Source of the DNA: Geomonas diazotrophica
GTDB lineage: Bacteria > Desulfobacterota > Desulfuromonadia > Geobacterales > Geobacteraceae
Length of the DNA: 64,000 nucleotides
Reading direction: 5' to 3'
Assembly (NCBI RefSeq): GCF_018919385.1
Contig: NZ_JAHLMF010000011.1
Coordinates: 62,001 to 126,000, forward strand
Part shown: positions 29,332 through 37,400 of the stretch, piece after piece
Layout of the letters: each line of letters opens with the position of its first letter
Position numbering within the stretch: position 1 is the stretch's first letter
Notes under the pieces: generated by a model
What the model saw: only the letters and a program-made list of their open reading frames with translations
Told to the model about the DNA's origin: nothing
Database searches by the model: none
Position numbers and translations under genes: made by a program

Positions 29332-31164
29332 TCAGGCCCCCTCTTCCAGCTCCAGGTCGATGATATCCGGGACCTCCTCGCCCGAGAGGGCGGAGAGCCT
29401 GCTGGAAGCATCCTGGTAGGCGGGATTGGCGCGCATCACCTCCCGGTACAGCTCGATCGCCTTTTCCACCGCGCCGCTTCCCTCCGCAAGCACGGCCAGC
29501 TCGTAGTTGAGACAGGTCCGCTCGTCCTTGGAGATCACGTCCAGGTCCAGCCCGCGCCGCAAGAGTTCCTCGGCCTTGGCCGGCTCCCCCTTGTCGCGGT
29601 AGCAGATCGCCTGCAGGGTGAGGCAGTCGAAACGGCGCTGCGGGTTCGCCGCGGCGATCTCGAACTCCTTGATGGCACCGGCGTACATCCCCATCTCCTT
29701 GTAGCCGATCCCCAGATCGTAATGCGACTCCAGCTCCTCGAGGTCGAGGTCGGCGGCGCCGGCCTCCGCTTGCGGGAAGATCTCCTCCCAGCCGCGCGGC
29801 TGGACCTGCTCCGGGGCGGTTAACGCTTCCGCCCCCGGAGACGTCTCCGCCTCCAGATCAATCTCAGCGACCGGCTCCAGCTCCAGCTCGACCTCCTCGA
29901 TCTCGGTCGGTTCCGCGGCTTGCTCGGGTTCGGCGGGCTCTTGCGGCAGTTCCGCCTCTTCTTCCCAGGAGAATTCGCCGATGGGGGTTTCCTGGTCCGG
30001 CAGGGTCAACTCCAGCTCCCCTCCCTGCTCCAGGTCGAGCTCGACCACCGAAGCGGTGGCCTCTTCCGGCTCGGCCTCCTCCAGTTCCTCCTCGACCTCG
30101 TCGAAGTTCAGCTCCAGCGAGAAATCGAGCGGGAGCTCCACCTCGGCCGCTGGCGGGGCTGCGGGCTCCGGCGACGGCTGGGGAGCCTCGACGACGGCCG
30201 CCGCTTCGGGAGCCGGTGCCGCTTCGAAGAGATCATCGTCCAGGTCGAGTTCGATTTCCTCTTCCCAGGCTATGGAGCCCGCCGTCTCGGCGTCTTCCTC
30301 TTCGGTGTCCCACGGGGCAGGGGCCTCGTAGGAGGCCGGGGATGCCGCCACGGGTGCGGGTTCGGGGTGCGGCGTCGCGGCGGGCGCCGCGAAGGGGTCG
30401 GGGAGCTCAGCCGCGGGAGCGTCCCAGTCCGGGAGCACCGGCTCCTCGACGGGAGCCTCCCAGTGGGCCGCCGGCGCCTGTACTCCGGGCACCTCCTCAC
30501 CTGACTCAAAGCCGGTCAGGGAAAGCCCTTCATTTTCAGACAGAGGTGCCGGCTGGGCCTCTTCCTGTTCCGGGAAGAGCTCGTGGGCACGCGCGGCGAC
30601 CGAGGCTGCCTGGTCCGCAAGGCCGCGGCTGCGCAATCCGGCAGCCAGAGCGGCAAAGGCCTCCCTGGACTGCTCCTGTGCACCGGTCGCATAGAGCAGT
30701 TCCGCATACTTCAGCTTGGTGGCGGCGTGCTCGGCGTCTACGCCCAGCATCTTTTCCACCACTTTGAGAACCTCTTTCAAGGCTCCTTCTTTCTCGTACT
30801 GCGCCGCCACCTGACTGTATTCGGCCATCGCGTTGCCGATCAGCCCCTGCTGGTGATTGAGGTGGGCGATGGTGAGCGCGGTGGCGAGATTGCCGGGGTT
30901 GAGACGCTGGATCTGCTTGTAGATGGCGATCGCCTTGAGGAAATAGCCGTTGTCGGCGTAGTGCTTGCCGATGTCCTCGTACTGCTGGATCGCCTCATCC
31001 TTGCGGTTGTCGCGCACGAGGAGCTCGGCCAGGCGCTGGCGATAGCGGATGTCGTTGGGCTCCATGGCCACCACCTGCTGGTAGTCCTTGATTGCCTTGT
31101 CGATCTGCCCCTTCAGCACGAACCGCTGTGCACTTTCCAGAATTTTTTCTTTTTTGGAAGCCAA
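29332..31164 (-). CDS. Large acidic tetratricopeptide repeat protein
   Basis: The 610-residue protein begins MASKKEKILESAQRFVLKGQIDKAIKDYQ and has about five TPR helices pairs to residue 200. A long Pro/Ala/Glu-rich acidic stretch (about 205-475, rich in EEVELELEP-type segments) follows, then a second TPR block (about 480-600: YDLGIGYKEMGMYAGAIKEFE, CYRDKGEPAKAEELLRRGL, ELYREVMRANPAYQD). No signal peptide or membrane segment is present, so it is probably a cytoplasmic scaffold. The layout recalls the cytoplasmic parts of FimV-like proteins, but I would not claim that function. It converges with the TonB-like gene, with three bases between the stops. Confidence 0.85.
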   Translation of the reverse strand: MASKKEKILESAQRFVLKGQIDKAIKDYQQVVAMEPNDIRYRQRLAELLVRDNRKDEAIQQYEDIGKHYADNGYFLKAIAIYKQIQRLNPGNLATALTIAHLNHQQGLIGNAMAEYSQVAAQYEKEGALKEVLKVVEKMLGVDAEHAATKLKYAELLYATGAQEQSREAFAALAAGLRSRGLADQAASVAARAHELFPEQEEAQPAPLSENEGLSLTGFESGEEVPGVQAPAAHWEAPVEEPVLPDWDAPAAELPDPFAAPAATPHPEPAPVAASPASYEAPAPWDTEEEDAETAGSIAWEEEIELDLDDDLFEAAPAPEAAAVVEAPQPSPEPAAPPAAEVELPLDFSLELNFDEVEEELEEAEPEEATASVVELDLEQGGELELTLPDQETPIGEFSWEEEAELPQEPAEPEQAAEPTEIEEVELELEPVAEIDLEAETSPGAEALTAPEQVQPRGWEEIFPQAEAGAADLDLEELESHYDLGIGYKEMGMYAGAIKEFEIAAANPQRRFDCLTLQAICYRDKGEPAKAEELLRRGLDLDVISKDERTCLNYELAVLAEGSGAVEKAIELYREVMRANPAYQDASSRLSALSGEEVPDIIDLELEEGA

Positions 31165-31226
31165 GTTATCGCCTCGTAACCCCTGAAAATACGGAAAGCT
31201 AAAACTAAATCAAAGCCGGTCCCGTG

Positions 31227-33113
31227 TCAAGGACGATCCTGGGATGCTTCCCGGACGATTTCCTCGAGCTCTGCCGCCTCGGCGCGGCTCAGGGGACGGT
31301 CGCGGTAGACGGCGGAGCCGTACACGGCGACGAACCGGGCCAGGTGCCGGTCGTGCAGCCGGGCGGAGAGCTCGAAGAGCCCTTCGTTCCCGCTTATCTC
31401 GCCGGGATAGCGCTTGGCCAGCAGGCGGAGCATGCGCCGTAAAAGACGCGCCTCGACGGTGGGGGGGCGCCGCCTGCGCCAGAAAACCCAAAGCAGCAGC
31501 GGCGCCAGCGCCGCCAGGGCCAGGAGCATCCCCCTCCCTAACCAGGGAGGCAACCGCAGGTTGCGGGCCTTGCTCCCGGCATTTCGCACCAAGGCCATCT
31601 GTTTGTCAAGGTCATAGGTGACCACGGCCTTGTCCCAGTAGAACCCGACCATGTCGAGGTACATGGCAACGCCCCGCGCCTGCGTGCTCCGCACCGTCCC
31701 CAGGGCCCAGGCGCTCGGGTCCACCGTCCGCCACCCCACCCCGTCCAGGTAGGCCTCCACCCAGACGTGCGCCATGTCCTCGGTGACCAGGTAGTACCCC
31801 CCCATGGCGTTGTAGGTCCCGCCGCGGTACCCCCCGACCAGGCGCGAGGGAACCCCGGCCAGGCGCAGCAGTATGGCGTAGCAGGAGGCGAAGTACTCGC
31901 AGTTGCCGCGCTTCTTCTCGAAGAGGAAGGAGTCGAGCGGGTCCCCCCCCACCGGGAGGCCGGTATTGGCGTAGGTGATGCGCTGCCCCCGGAAAAATGC
32001 CTCAAGGGTCCTCATCTTGTCGACGGCGCTGCGCCCGGACTGCGCCACGTCCCGCCCCTGCGAGCGGATGCGCTCGGAGATGTGTGCCGGAAGCCTCAGG
32101 TAGAACTCGCGGTCGATGCGCGGCACCGTGACGGTGTCGGCGAGAGCGGAGTCGGCCAGGTACCTGACCTTCTGGTCCAAGGGGCGGCGCGCCTGGAAGA
32201 CGCCGTCACTGGCGGGCTCGTTGCGAAGCCCGGTGATGGAGCGCGTCACGTTGAGAGCCGGGAGGTAGGGGTTGTCGGAGCGCTCCGGGTAGATCTCCTG
32301 GAGCACCACTTCCCCCCTGACCCGCGCCGGGGCATCCTGCGGCACGGGCTCCCGCACCCACGCCTCACCCTTGAAAGCGTTCAGCACCACCGCGCGCCAG
32401 TAGAGCCTCTGCTCCGGCACCCTCGGGGTGACCGCGCGCAGCACGACCCCTTTCACCTCCGCGACTGCGGGGGCGGTCCCCGGCTGCACCGTGTCGGAGA
32501 AGCCGGTCTTCTTGCCGACCGGGGGGTTCATGAAGTTCCAGATCGGGAACTGGGTCCTGGGGAGAAAGAAGAAGAACAAGAGGAGCAGCGGCAGCGAGGC
32601 AACCGGGATGAGCGCGGCGACGCCCAGCACCCTCTTCGCCTCTTTTCGGGAGAGGACGCTGGCCGGGTCGTCGGCATGGAAGGTCAGAAGCACCAGGGCC
32701 ACCGCCAGCAGGAGCAGCAGGGAGAAGAGGTAGGCCAGGAACAGGGCGGAGATCTCGTAGAGCGAGGAGGCGGACAGGCAGAACAGCGCCAGCGCGAAGG
32801 CCTGCAGGTAGTTGCGCCCGGTCCGCTCGCCGAGGAGCCTCACGCCGAGAAAGACCACCAAGAGGTCTGCGGTCACCGGGACCAGGCGGCTCAGGGAAAA
32901 CCCCGAGGCGAGGTACGCAAAGAGCAGTATCGACGCCGGCGTCAGCACCCGCGGCGGCAGGGCGCGCCCCCGCACCTGGAGGAAGGCGGCCAGGGCGAGA
33001 GCCGCCGGGAAGAAAAAGCGCGCGAAGGGATCGAGGTAGGCCTGCAGCGGCAGGTATCCGATCAGCGCGACGCAGGCGGTGAGCCCGCTCAACAGGAGGT
33101 CAATCTTTACCAT
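31227..33113 (-). CDS. TgpA-like membrane protein with transglutaminase domain
   Basis: The 628-residue protein has an N-terminal membrane domain of several helices (IDLLLSGLTACVALIGYLP to about residue 180, including a LLLLFFFFLP helix). A large periplasmic region with a transglutaminase-like fold follows: KRGNCEYFASCYAILLRLAGVPSRLVGGYRGG gives the catalytic Cys, DMAHVWVEAYLDGVGWRTVDPSA the His and Asp. A further helix near residue 510 and a cytoplasmic tail end it. It lies downstream of moxR and DUF58 genes, a conserved trio of unclear function. I chose ATG 33113, preceded by GGAG; a TTG three codons earlier is less likely. Confidence 0.88.
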   Translation of the reverse strand: MVKIDLLLSGLTACVALIGYLPLQAYLDPFARFFFPAALALAAFLQVRGRALPPRVLTPASILLFAYLASGFSLSRLVPVTADLLVVFLGVRLLGERTGRNYLQAFALALFCLSASSLYEISALFLAYLFSLLLLLAVALVLLTFHADDPASVLSRKEAKRVLGVAALIPVASLPLLLLFFFFLPRTQFPIWNFMNPPVGKKTGFSDTVQPGTAPAVAEVKGVVLRAVTPRVPEQRLYWRAVVLNAFKGEAWVREPVPQDAPARVRGEVVLQEIYPERSDNPYLPALNVTRSITGLRNEPASDGVFQARRPLDQKVRYLADSALADTVTVPRIDREFYLRLPAHISERIRSQGRDVAQSGRSAVDKMRTLEAFFRGQRITYANTGLPVGGDPLDSFLFEKKRGNCEYFASCYAILLRLAGVPSRLVGGYRGGTYNAMGGYYLVTEDMAHVWVEAYLDGVGWRTVDPSAWALGTVRSTQARGVAMYLDMVGFYWDKAVVTYDLDKQMALVRNAGSKARNLRLPPWLGRGMLLALAALAPLLLWVFWRRRRPPTVEARLLRRMLRLLAKRYPGEISGNEGLFELSARLHDRHLARFVAVYGSAVYRDRPLSRAEAAELEEIVREASQDRP

Positions 33114-33966
33114 AGCCGGCAAGCTCCGTGAGCAGTCTGAGCCGATGGGCCCTCGTATTGGCCGGGGAGATCACCCGCGCCCCAAGCTTCAGGCCAACCG
33201 GGCGCCCACCCTTGATGAGGCGGTTCACCAGGAAACTGCAGAAGGAAAGGCGCTGTTCCAGGTCGCGCCCCGGGACCAGGTCCAGGTCGAGTAGCAGCGG
33301 CTCGGCGGCCGTGGCCGTCAGTTCCTTCACCTTGAGCACCTCGTGCTTGGCGGAGAGGCGCCAGTGGATCAGCTTCAGGGGCTCTCCGCCACGGTAGTCG
33401 GAGATCTTGGCCAGCTCCCCGTCGTAACCGGCGACAGCCACGGAAGCGGCCTCCCCGGCGTCCGGCTTCCCGCCGGGAGCCGGCACCGTCAGCGCACGCG
33501 GCGCGGGGAACACGGTGCAACGCTCGGCAACGGGGAGCGCGGCGGCACGGACGAAGAAGTTCACCGGAAAGGGGGAACTCACCGATGCCGTAAGCGGCTG
33601 CAGGGGGCCACGCACCGGGAAGCAAAGCAGCAGCGAACCCGACTGCGGCCGATCTTTCTCGATCAGCAGGAAGGTGGTGGAACTCCCCGAGAGGGTGACC
33701 CGGATCAGGAAGGAAGGGAGGAACTTCTTGGCGTTGGCCAGGGTGACGGAGACGAAGGTTTCGCCGCCGGCATATACCTCGTCGGGCAGATGCACGCTGA
33801 GTGCGAGCCCACGGATGTTGAGCCACCCCAGGACCCCCGTGGTCGCCATGAAAGCGAGCATGGCGGCGACGATGAGAAAGAGGAGGTTGTTGCCGGTGTT
33901 GACCGCGGACACCCCCAAGAGCAGCGTCGAGGCGACGTACAGCCCGCCCCCCTTGGTGAGCCTTAT
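33100..33966 (-). CDS. DUF58 domain membrane protein (probable non-canonical start)
   Basis: The protein has two N-terminal membrane helices (LYVASTLLLGVSAV and NLLFLIVAAMLAFMATTGVLG), then a beta-rich region and a von Willebrand-like DUF58 core (VAGYDGELAKISDYRGGEPLKLIHWRLSAKHEVLKVKE). Family members start with an R-L-T-x-x-G segment leading into the first helix. Here that segment, RLTKGGGLYVAS, is in frame, but no ATG, GTG or TTG precedes it. The nearest candidate is an ATA at 33966 overlapping the moxR stop as ATAA. A TTG at 33918 would cut the first helix and has no ribosome site. With ATA it has 288 residues. It is coupled to moxR and overlaps the TgpA-like gene by 14 bases. Confidence 0.82.
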   Translation of the reverse strand: MRLTKGGGLYVASTLLLGVSAVNTGNNLLFLIVAAMLAFMATTGVLGWLNIRGLALSVHLPDEVYAGGETFVSVTLANAKKFLPSFLIRVTLSGSSTTFLLIEKDRPQSGSLLLCFPVRGPLQPLTASVSSPFPVNFFVRAAALPVAERCTVFPAPRALTVPAPGGKPDAGEAASVAVAGYDGELAKISDYRGGEPLKLIHWRLSAKHEVLKVKELTATAAEPLLLDLDLVPGRDLEQRLSFCSFLVNRLIKGGRPVGLKLGARVISPANTRAHRLRLLTELAGYGKD

Positions 33967-34907
33967 GTGAGCGGGAGAGGGATCTCCTTTAAGATCGCGT
34001 TTAATACGTGCTCCTTGTCCACCCCTTCGTGCTCAGGGCGGAAGATGAGGCGATGCGGGCAGACGGCATGGACCACGTCCCTGACGTCCTCGGGCGCCAC
34101 GAAGTCGCGGCCGTGCAGGTAGGCGGCCGCCTTGGCGGCATCCACCATGCCGATGCCGCCGCGGGTGGAGAGACCTGCCTGGATCAGCGGGTGGTTGCGG
34201 GTCGCCTTGATGATGGCGTAGACGTAGTCGGTCACCTTCTCGCCGACGTACACCTCGCTCTTGACGGTCCTTATGGCGGTCACCAAGTCGTCGATCCGTA
34301 CCAGAGCCGGAATCTGCAGGATCTCGTCGCGTATGCTCCCCTGCCTCAGGATCCCCTTCTCGATCTCCTCGGGGGGGTAGCCGATGCCGGTGCGGATCAG
34401 GAAGCGGTCCATCTGCGACTCGGGGAGCGGGTAGGTCCCGACCTGCTCCACCGGGTTCTGGGTCGCCAGCACCAGGAACGGCTCGGGGAGCTGGTAGGTG
34501 ACCCCCTCCACCGTGACGCGGCGCTCCTCCATCGCCTCCAGGAGCGCGCTCTGGGTCTTGGGCATGGCGCGGTTGATCTCGTCGATCAGGACGATGTTGT
34601 TGAAGATGGGGCCCCGGATGAAGTTGAAGCGTCCTTCGGTGCGGTCGAAGACGGAGAGGCCGGTGATATCGGAGGGGAGCAGGTCGCTGGTGCACTGGAC
34701 CCGGCCGAAGGAGAGCCCCAGGGCGCTGGCAAAGGCAAGGGCCATGGTGGTCTTGCCCAATCCCGGGATGTCCTCCAGGAGGATATGGCCGCCGGTCAAA
34801 AGGGCCATGAGGCTCAGGCGCAAGGCCCTCACCTTTCCCTTCAGGTGCTGGCTGGAGAGCTCTTCCAACACCGCGTTCATCTCGTCTACCTTGGCTAGCC
34901 TCTGCAC
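33963..34907 (-). CDS. MoxR-family AAA+ ATPase
   Basis: The 314-residue AAA+ protein has Walker A HILLEDIPGLGKTTMALAFA, Walker B IVLIDEINRAMPKTQSALLEAMEE, the sensor 1 segment LVLATQNPVEQVGTYPLPE and sensor 2 STRGGIGMVDAAKAAAYL. MoxR proteins act as chaperones with vWA-domain partners; the DUF58 protein encoded next is the likely one. I chose GTG 34907 because AGGAGG precedes it by eight bases; the frame continues to 34940 without a ribosome site. Confidence 0.93.
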   Translation of the reverse strand: MQRLAKVDEMNAVLEELSSQHLKGKVRALRLSLMALLTGGHILLEDIPGLGKTTMALAFASALGLSFGRVQCTSDLLPSDITGLSVFDRTEGRFNFIRGPIFNNIVLIDEINRAMPKTQSALLEAMEERRVTVEGVTYQLPEPFLVLATQNPVEQVGTYPLPESQMDRFLIRTGIGYPPEEIEKGILRQGSIRDEILQIPALVRIDDLVTAIRTVKSEVYVGEKVTDYVYAIIKATRNHPLIQAGLSTRGGIGMVDAAKAAAYLHGRDFVAPEDVRDVVHAVCPHRLIFRPEHEGVDKEHVLNAILKEIPLPLT

Positions 34908-34969
34908 GTGGGAAACCTCCTGGGGGGATGCCACAGCCACTCATTATAACGGCCACCCCGTGAAAAGGA

Positions 34970-34994
34970 AAGGGCGCCCGGAACGGGCGCCCTT
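34970..34994. terminator. Perfect GC-rich hairpin
   Basis: AAGGGCGCCCG pairs with CGGGCGCCCTT around GAA. It lies between queE and the moxR operon, downstream of queE on the minus strand. The T-tract after it on the minus strand is short (TTTCCTTTTC), so it is a plausible but not perfect terminator. Confidence 0.65.
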
Positions 34995-35023
34995 AACTTC
35001 TGTCGTTATGTTCCTGTCGTCAT

Positions 35024-35145
35024 GCTCCCCTCTCCCCCCGGGAGAGGGTGGCCGCAGGCCGGGTGAGGGAAGTGACCGCGGGAAGAGCTGCGACAATCGG
35101 GAATCGGAGCAGCAGCGCCTCCGCCCCTCTCCCGAAGGTGGAGGG
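35024..35145. repeat. GC-rich inverted repeat pair (REPIN-like), copy C
   Basis: The left arm has CCCCTCTCCCCCCGGGAGAG and GGCCGGGTGAGGG. The right arm has CCCCTCTCCCGAAGGTGG and is shorter and more diverged. It occupies the spacer after queE. Confidence 0.6.
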
Positions 35146-35173
35146 AGGCCGGAGGAGTACCGGCCGGGGATGG

Positions 35174-35926
35174 CTACAGCTGCCCCATAAACTTGTGGGT
35201 CTGCGGGATGACCCGCACCTCGCTGAGCGAGGAGCAGAGTTCCTGGAGTTCCAGGGTCCGCAGGGCATCGATGCCGATGCTCCCGTCGGCGCGGGTCATC
35301 GGCTGCAGGATGAGCGGGATGGACGGATCCACCGCGGCGATCATGGCGCAGGAGCGCTGGATCTCCCAGTCCTCGGTACCCTGGTCCACCACGATCTTGA
35401 CGAAGACTTCCTTCATGGCCGCCAGCTCCAGAAAGGCGTGGTGCTGATCCCACAGCTCGGGGCAGCCGGACGAAGAGGGAAGCTTGATGTCCATGCCGAT
35501 GCTGTCCAAGTGCGGGATGAGCGGCGCCAGCGCCTCGGGGAGGGTGCCGTTGGTCTCCAGGTAGATCGGAAGGAGCCTTTTCAGGACCGGCAACCATTCC
35601 TCGAGCAGCGTGCCGAAGAGAAGCGGCTCGCCCCCCGTGATGCTGATGGAGTGGTGAATCCCCGGCCAGGCGGCGGTCCAGCTTTCGATCAGCGTGGCGA
35701 CGCGCTCCAGCGGGACCGGGTTGGGCACCTTGAAGAAATCGCGCCGTCCCGGGGTCAGCTCCAGCAGGCAGTCGTCGGGAACGGCGCTCATGCCGGGGGT
35801 GTCGCAGAAGCTGCAGTTCAGGTTGCAGCCGGAGAAGCGGAGGAAGACCTGGCGCAGGCCGACCAGCACCCCTTCCCCCTGGATGGAGGAAAAACATTCG
35901 ACCAGGGGCGCCTGCAGTTTACTCAT
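35174..35926 (-). CDS. queE: 7-carboxy-7-deazaguanine synthase (radical SAM)
   Basis: QueE converts 6-carboxytetrahydropterin to 7-carboxy-7-deazaguanine in queuosine synthesis. The 250-residue protein starts LVECFSSIQGEGVLVGLRQVFLRFSGCNLNCSFCDTP, with the QueE-typical IQGEG and the iron-sulfur cluster Cys set CNLNCSFC (CxxxCxxC form). SITGGEPLLFG is the radical SAM GGE motif. It overlaps queD by eight bases, so the two are coupled. queC is not in the window. Confidence 0.95.
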   Translation of the reverse strand: MSKLQAPLVECFSSIQGEGVLVGLRQVFLRFSGCNLNCSFCDTPGMSAVPDDCLLELTPGRRDFFKVPNPVPLERVATLIESWTAAWPGIHHSISITGGEPLLFGTLLEEWLPVLKRLLPIYLETNGTLPEALAPLIPHLDSIGMDIKLPSSSGCPELWDQHHAFLELAAMKEVFVKIVVDQGTEDWEIQRSCAMIAAVDPSIPLILQPMTRADGSIGIDALRTLELQELCSSLSEVRVIPQTHKFMGQL

Positions 35927-36287
35927 AGTAGCTCGCCGCCGCGAAGTCCGATTCCCAGACGGTGACCATCTCCACCTTGACCTTTTCCGAGCCGAAGATC
36001 TTGGTCAGCTCATGGTAGAGGTACCGGGCGATGTTCTCGGAGGAAGGGGAAACATCGGCGAAGGGGGCCAATTCGTTGAGGTACTTGTGGTCCAGCGTCT
36101 TCAGGAGATCGTTGGTCTCCCGCTTGAGGATCTTGAAGTCGATGCCCAGGCCCGCCTTGTCCAGCTCGTTGGTGGTGATGGAGACTTCGACTTTCCAGTT
36201 GTGGCCGTGCAGGTTTTCGCAGTCACCCTGGTAATTGATCAGATTGTGGGCCGCGGCAAACGCAGTGTGAATGGTGAGACGGAACAT
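35919..36287 (-). CDS. queD: 6-carboxytetrahydropterin synthase
   Basis: QueD makes 6-carboxy-tetrahydropterin from dihydroneopterin triphosphate, the step before QueE. The zinc ligands are in AAHNLI and ENLHGHNWKVEV; DHKYLNE, PSSENIARYLYHEL and VWESDFAAASY complete the family pattern. The start at 36287 (MFRLTIHTAF) has a GGGAGGG site; a frame extending 12 codons upstream is unlikely. Length 122 is normal. Confidence 0.96.
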   Translation of the reverse strand: MFRLTIHTAFAAAHNLINYQGDCENLHGHNWKVEVSITTNELDKAGLGIDFKILKRETNDLLKTLDHKYLNELAPFADVSPSSENIARYLYHELTKIFGSEKVKVEMVTVWESDFAAASYYE

Positions 36288-36343
36288 GCCACCCTCCCTT
36301 TTCATTATTTTCATTCCGGCCAATATATCATGAAAACCAGGCC

Positions 36344-36408
36344 GAGGTTAAGGTTAAGGTTTAGGGGAACCGAAAAAACCGGATCTCGACCTGAACCTCG
36401 ACCTGCTT
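36344..36408. repeat. Short hexameric tandem repeats in inverted orientation
   Basis: GAGGTTAAGGTTAAGGTTTAGG at 36344-36365 is a run of GGTTAA-like units. At 36385-36408 similar units occur in reverse sense (CTCGACCTGAACCTCGACC). The two can pair and form a loose stem just after the stop of the gene at 36409. Confidence 0.5.
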
Positions 36409-36762
36409 CTAGATGTTGATGCTCTCTCCCGGCGGAAGGGCCGGAGGGGGTGGCGAGGTGATCCAGGTGTAGGTGAAGACGAAGAAGAGGACGACCAGGG
36501 AGAAGAGGAGAAGGAGACTCGGAAAAAGGCGCACCCGCGGCTGTGCCCCACCGCTTTGCAAAAGCCCCAGGGCGGCAACCAGCACCCCGAAGCCCCCGAG
36601 CATCCCCGACAGGAAGAAACCGAGGAAGGTGAGGCGTGCCTCCCCCTCGATGCCGAGCCTCAACAGGGCGGAGAGCTCGCTATGAAAGAAGGTGGCGACG
36701 ATCAGGGCGACGATGCCGGCGCAGATGGCTCTGATGCCGCGGCGTACCGTGGTTTTACGCAT
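36409..36762 (-). CDS. Small integral membrane protein
   Basis: The 117-residue protein has a basic N-terminus (MRKTTVRRGIRA) and three hydrophobic helices (ICAGIVALIVATFF; FLGFFLSGMLGGFGVLVAALGLL; LLLLFSLVVLFFVFTYTWI), then a Pro-rich tail. It lies between queD and the TsaC-like gene on the same strand, with 27 bases to the latter. I do not recognise a family; the function is unknown. Confidence 0.7.
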   Translation of the reverse strand: MRKTTVRRGIRAICAGIVALIVATFFHSELSALLRLGIEGEARLTFLGFFLSGMLGGFGVLVAALGLLQSGGAQPRVRLFPSLLLLFSLVVLFFVFTYTWITSPPPPALPPGESINI

Positions 36763-36789
36763 GGGACATAACCTCGGGTCGGGACGGTC

Positions 36790-37398
36790 CTATTCGCACC
36801 AGCTCACGTCCCCAACGCCCTTTCTGAGCACTTCGGGACGGTCGCCGATCAGGCTGACCACGGAGCTCACGTCGGCGGAAAGATCGCCGCCATCAACCAC
36901 CAGGTCGAGCTGCTTCCCGAGTTCGTGTTCGACGGCCCAGGGGTTGCCGATGGGATCCTCACCGGAGAGGTTGGCGCTGGTGGTCACGATGGGAGCACCG
37001 AGTTCCCTCACGATGGCGAGGCAGATCTCGTTGTCCGGGATACGGATGCCGACCGTCTTCTGCTTGGTCTGCAACAGGTCAGGGACCACCGTGGCCGCCT
37101 CCAGGACGAAGGTGTACGGCCCGGGAAGCAGGCGGCGCAGCTGTTTGAAGGCGTAGTTGGAGACGCGCGCGTAGCGTGCGATCTCGGACATGTCGGTGCA
37201 GATGAAGGAGAAGGGCTTCTTGCGGTCGCGCTGCTTGATCTGGTAGATCCGCTCGATCCCCTTCTTGCTGAAGATGGAGCAGCCGATGCCGTAGGTGGTG
37301 TCGGTGGGATAGGCCACGACGCCGCCGTTTTTCAGGATCTCCACCACCTTGGCGACGAGCCGTGGTTGCGGGTTATGGGGATTGATCTCAAGCAGCAT
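36790..37398 (-). CDS. TsaC/YrdC/Sua5-family protein
   Basis: The 202-residue protein matches the family that makes threonylcarbamoyl-AMP for the t6A modification of tRNA. Motifs: GGVVAYPTDTTYGIGCSIFS, KQRDRKKPFSFICTD (KxR-SxxN-like site), PGPYTFVLEA, GIRIPDN and IVTTSANLSGEDP. It more closely resembles the YciO branch (DRKKPFSF), so a role in t6A is not certain. It ends the run that follows the M29 aminopeptidase gene, two bases downstream of it. Confidence 0.88.
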   Translation of the reverse strand: MLLEINPHNPQPRLVAKVVEILKNGGVVAYPTDTTYGIGCSIFSKKGIERIYQIKQRDRKKPFSFICTDMSEIARYARVSNYAFKQLRRLLPGPYTFVLEAATVVPDLLQTKQKTVGIRIPDNEICLAIVRELGAPIVTTSANLSGEDPIGNPWAVEHELGKQLDLVVDGGDLSADVSSVVSLIGDRPEVLRKGVGDVSWCE

Positions 37399-37400
37399 GT

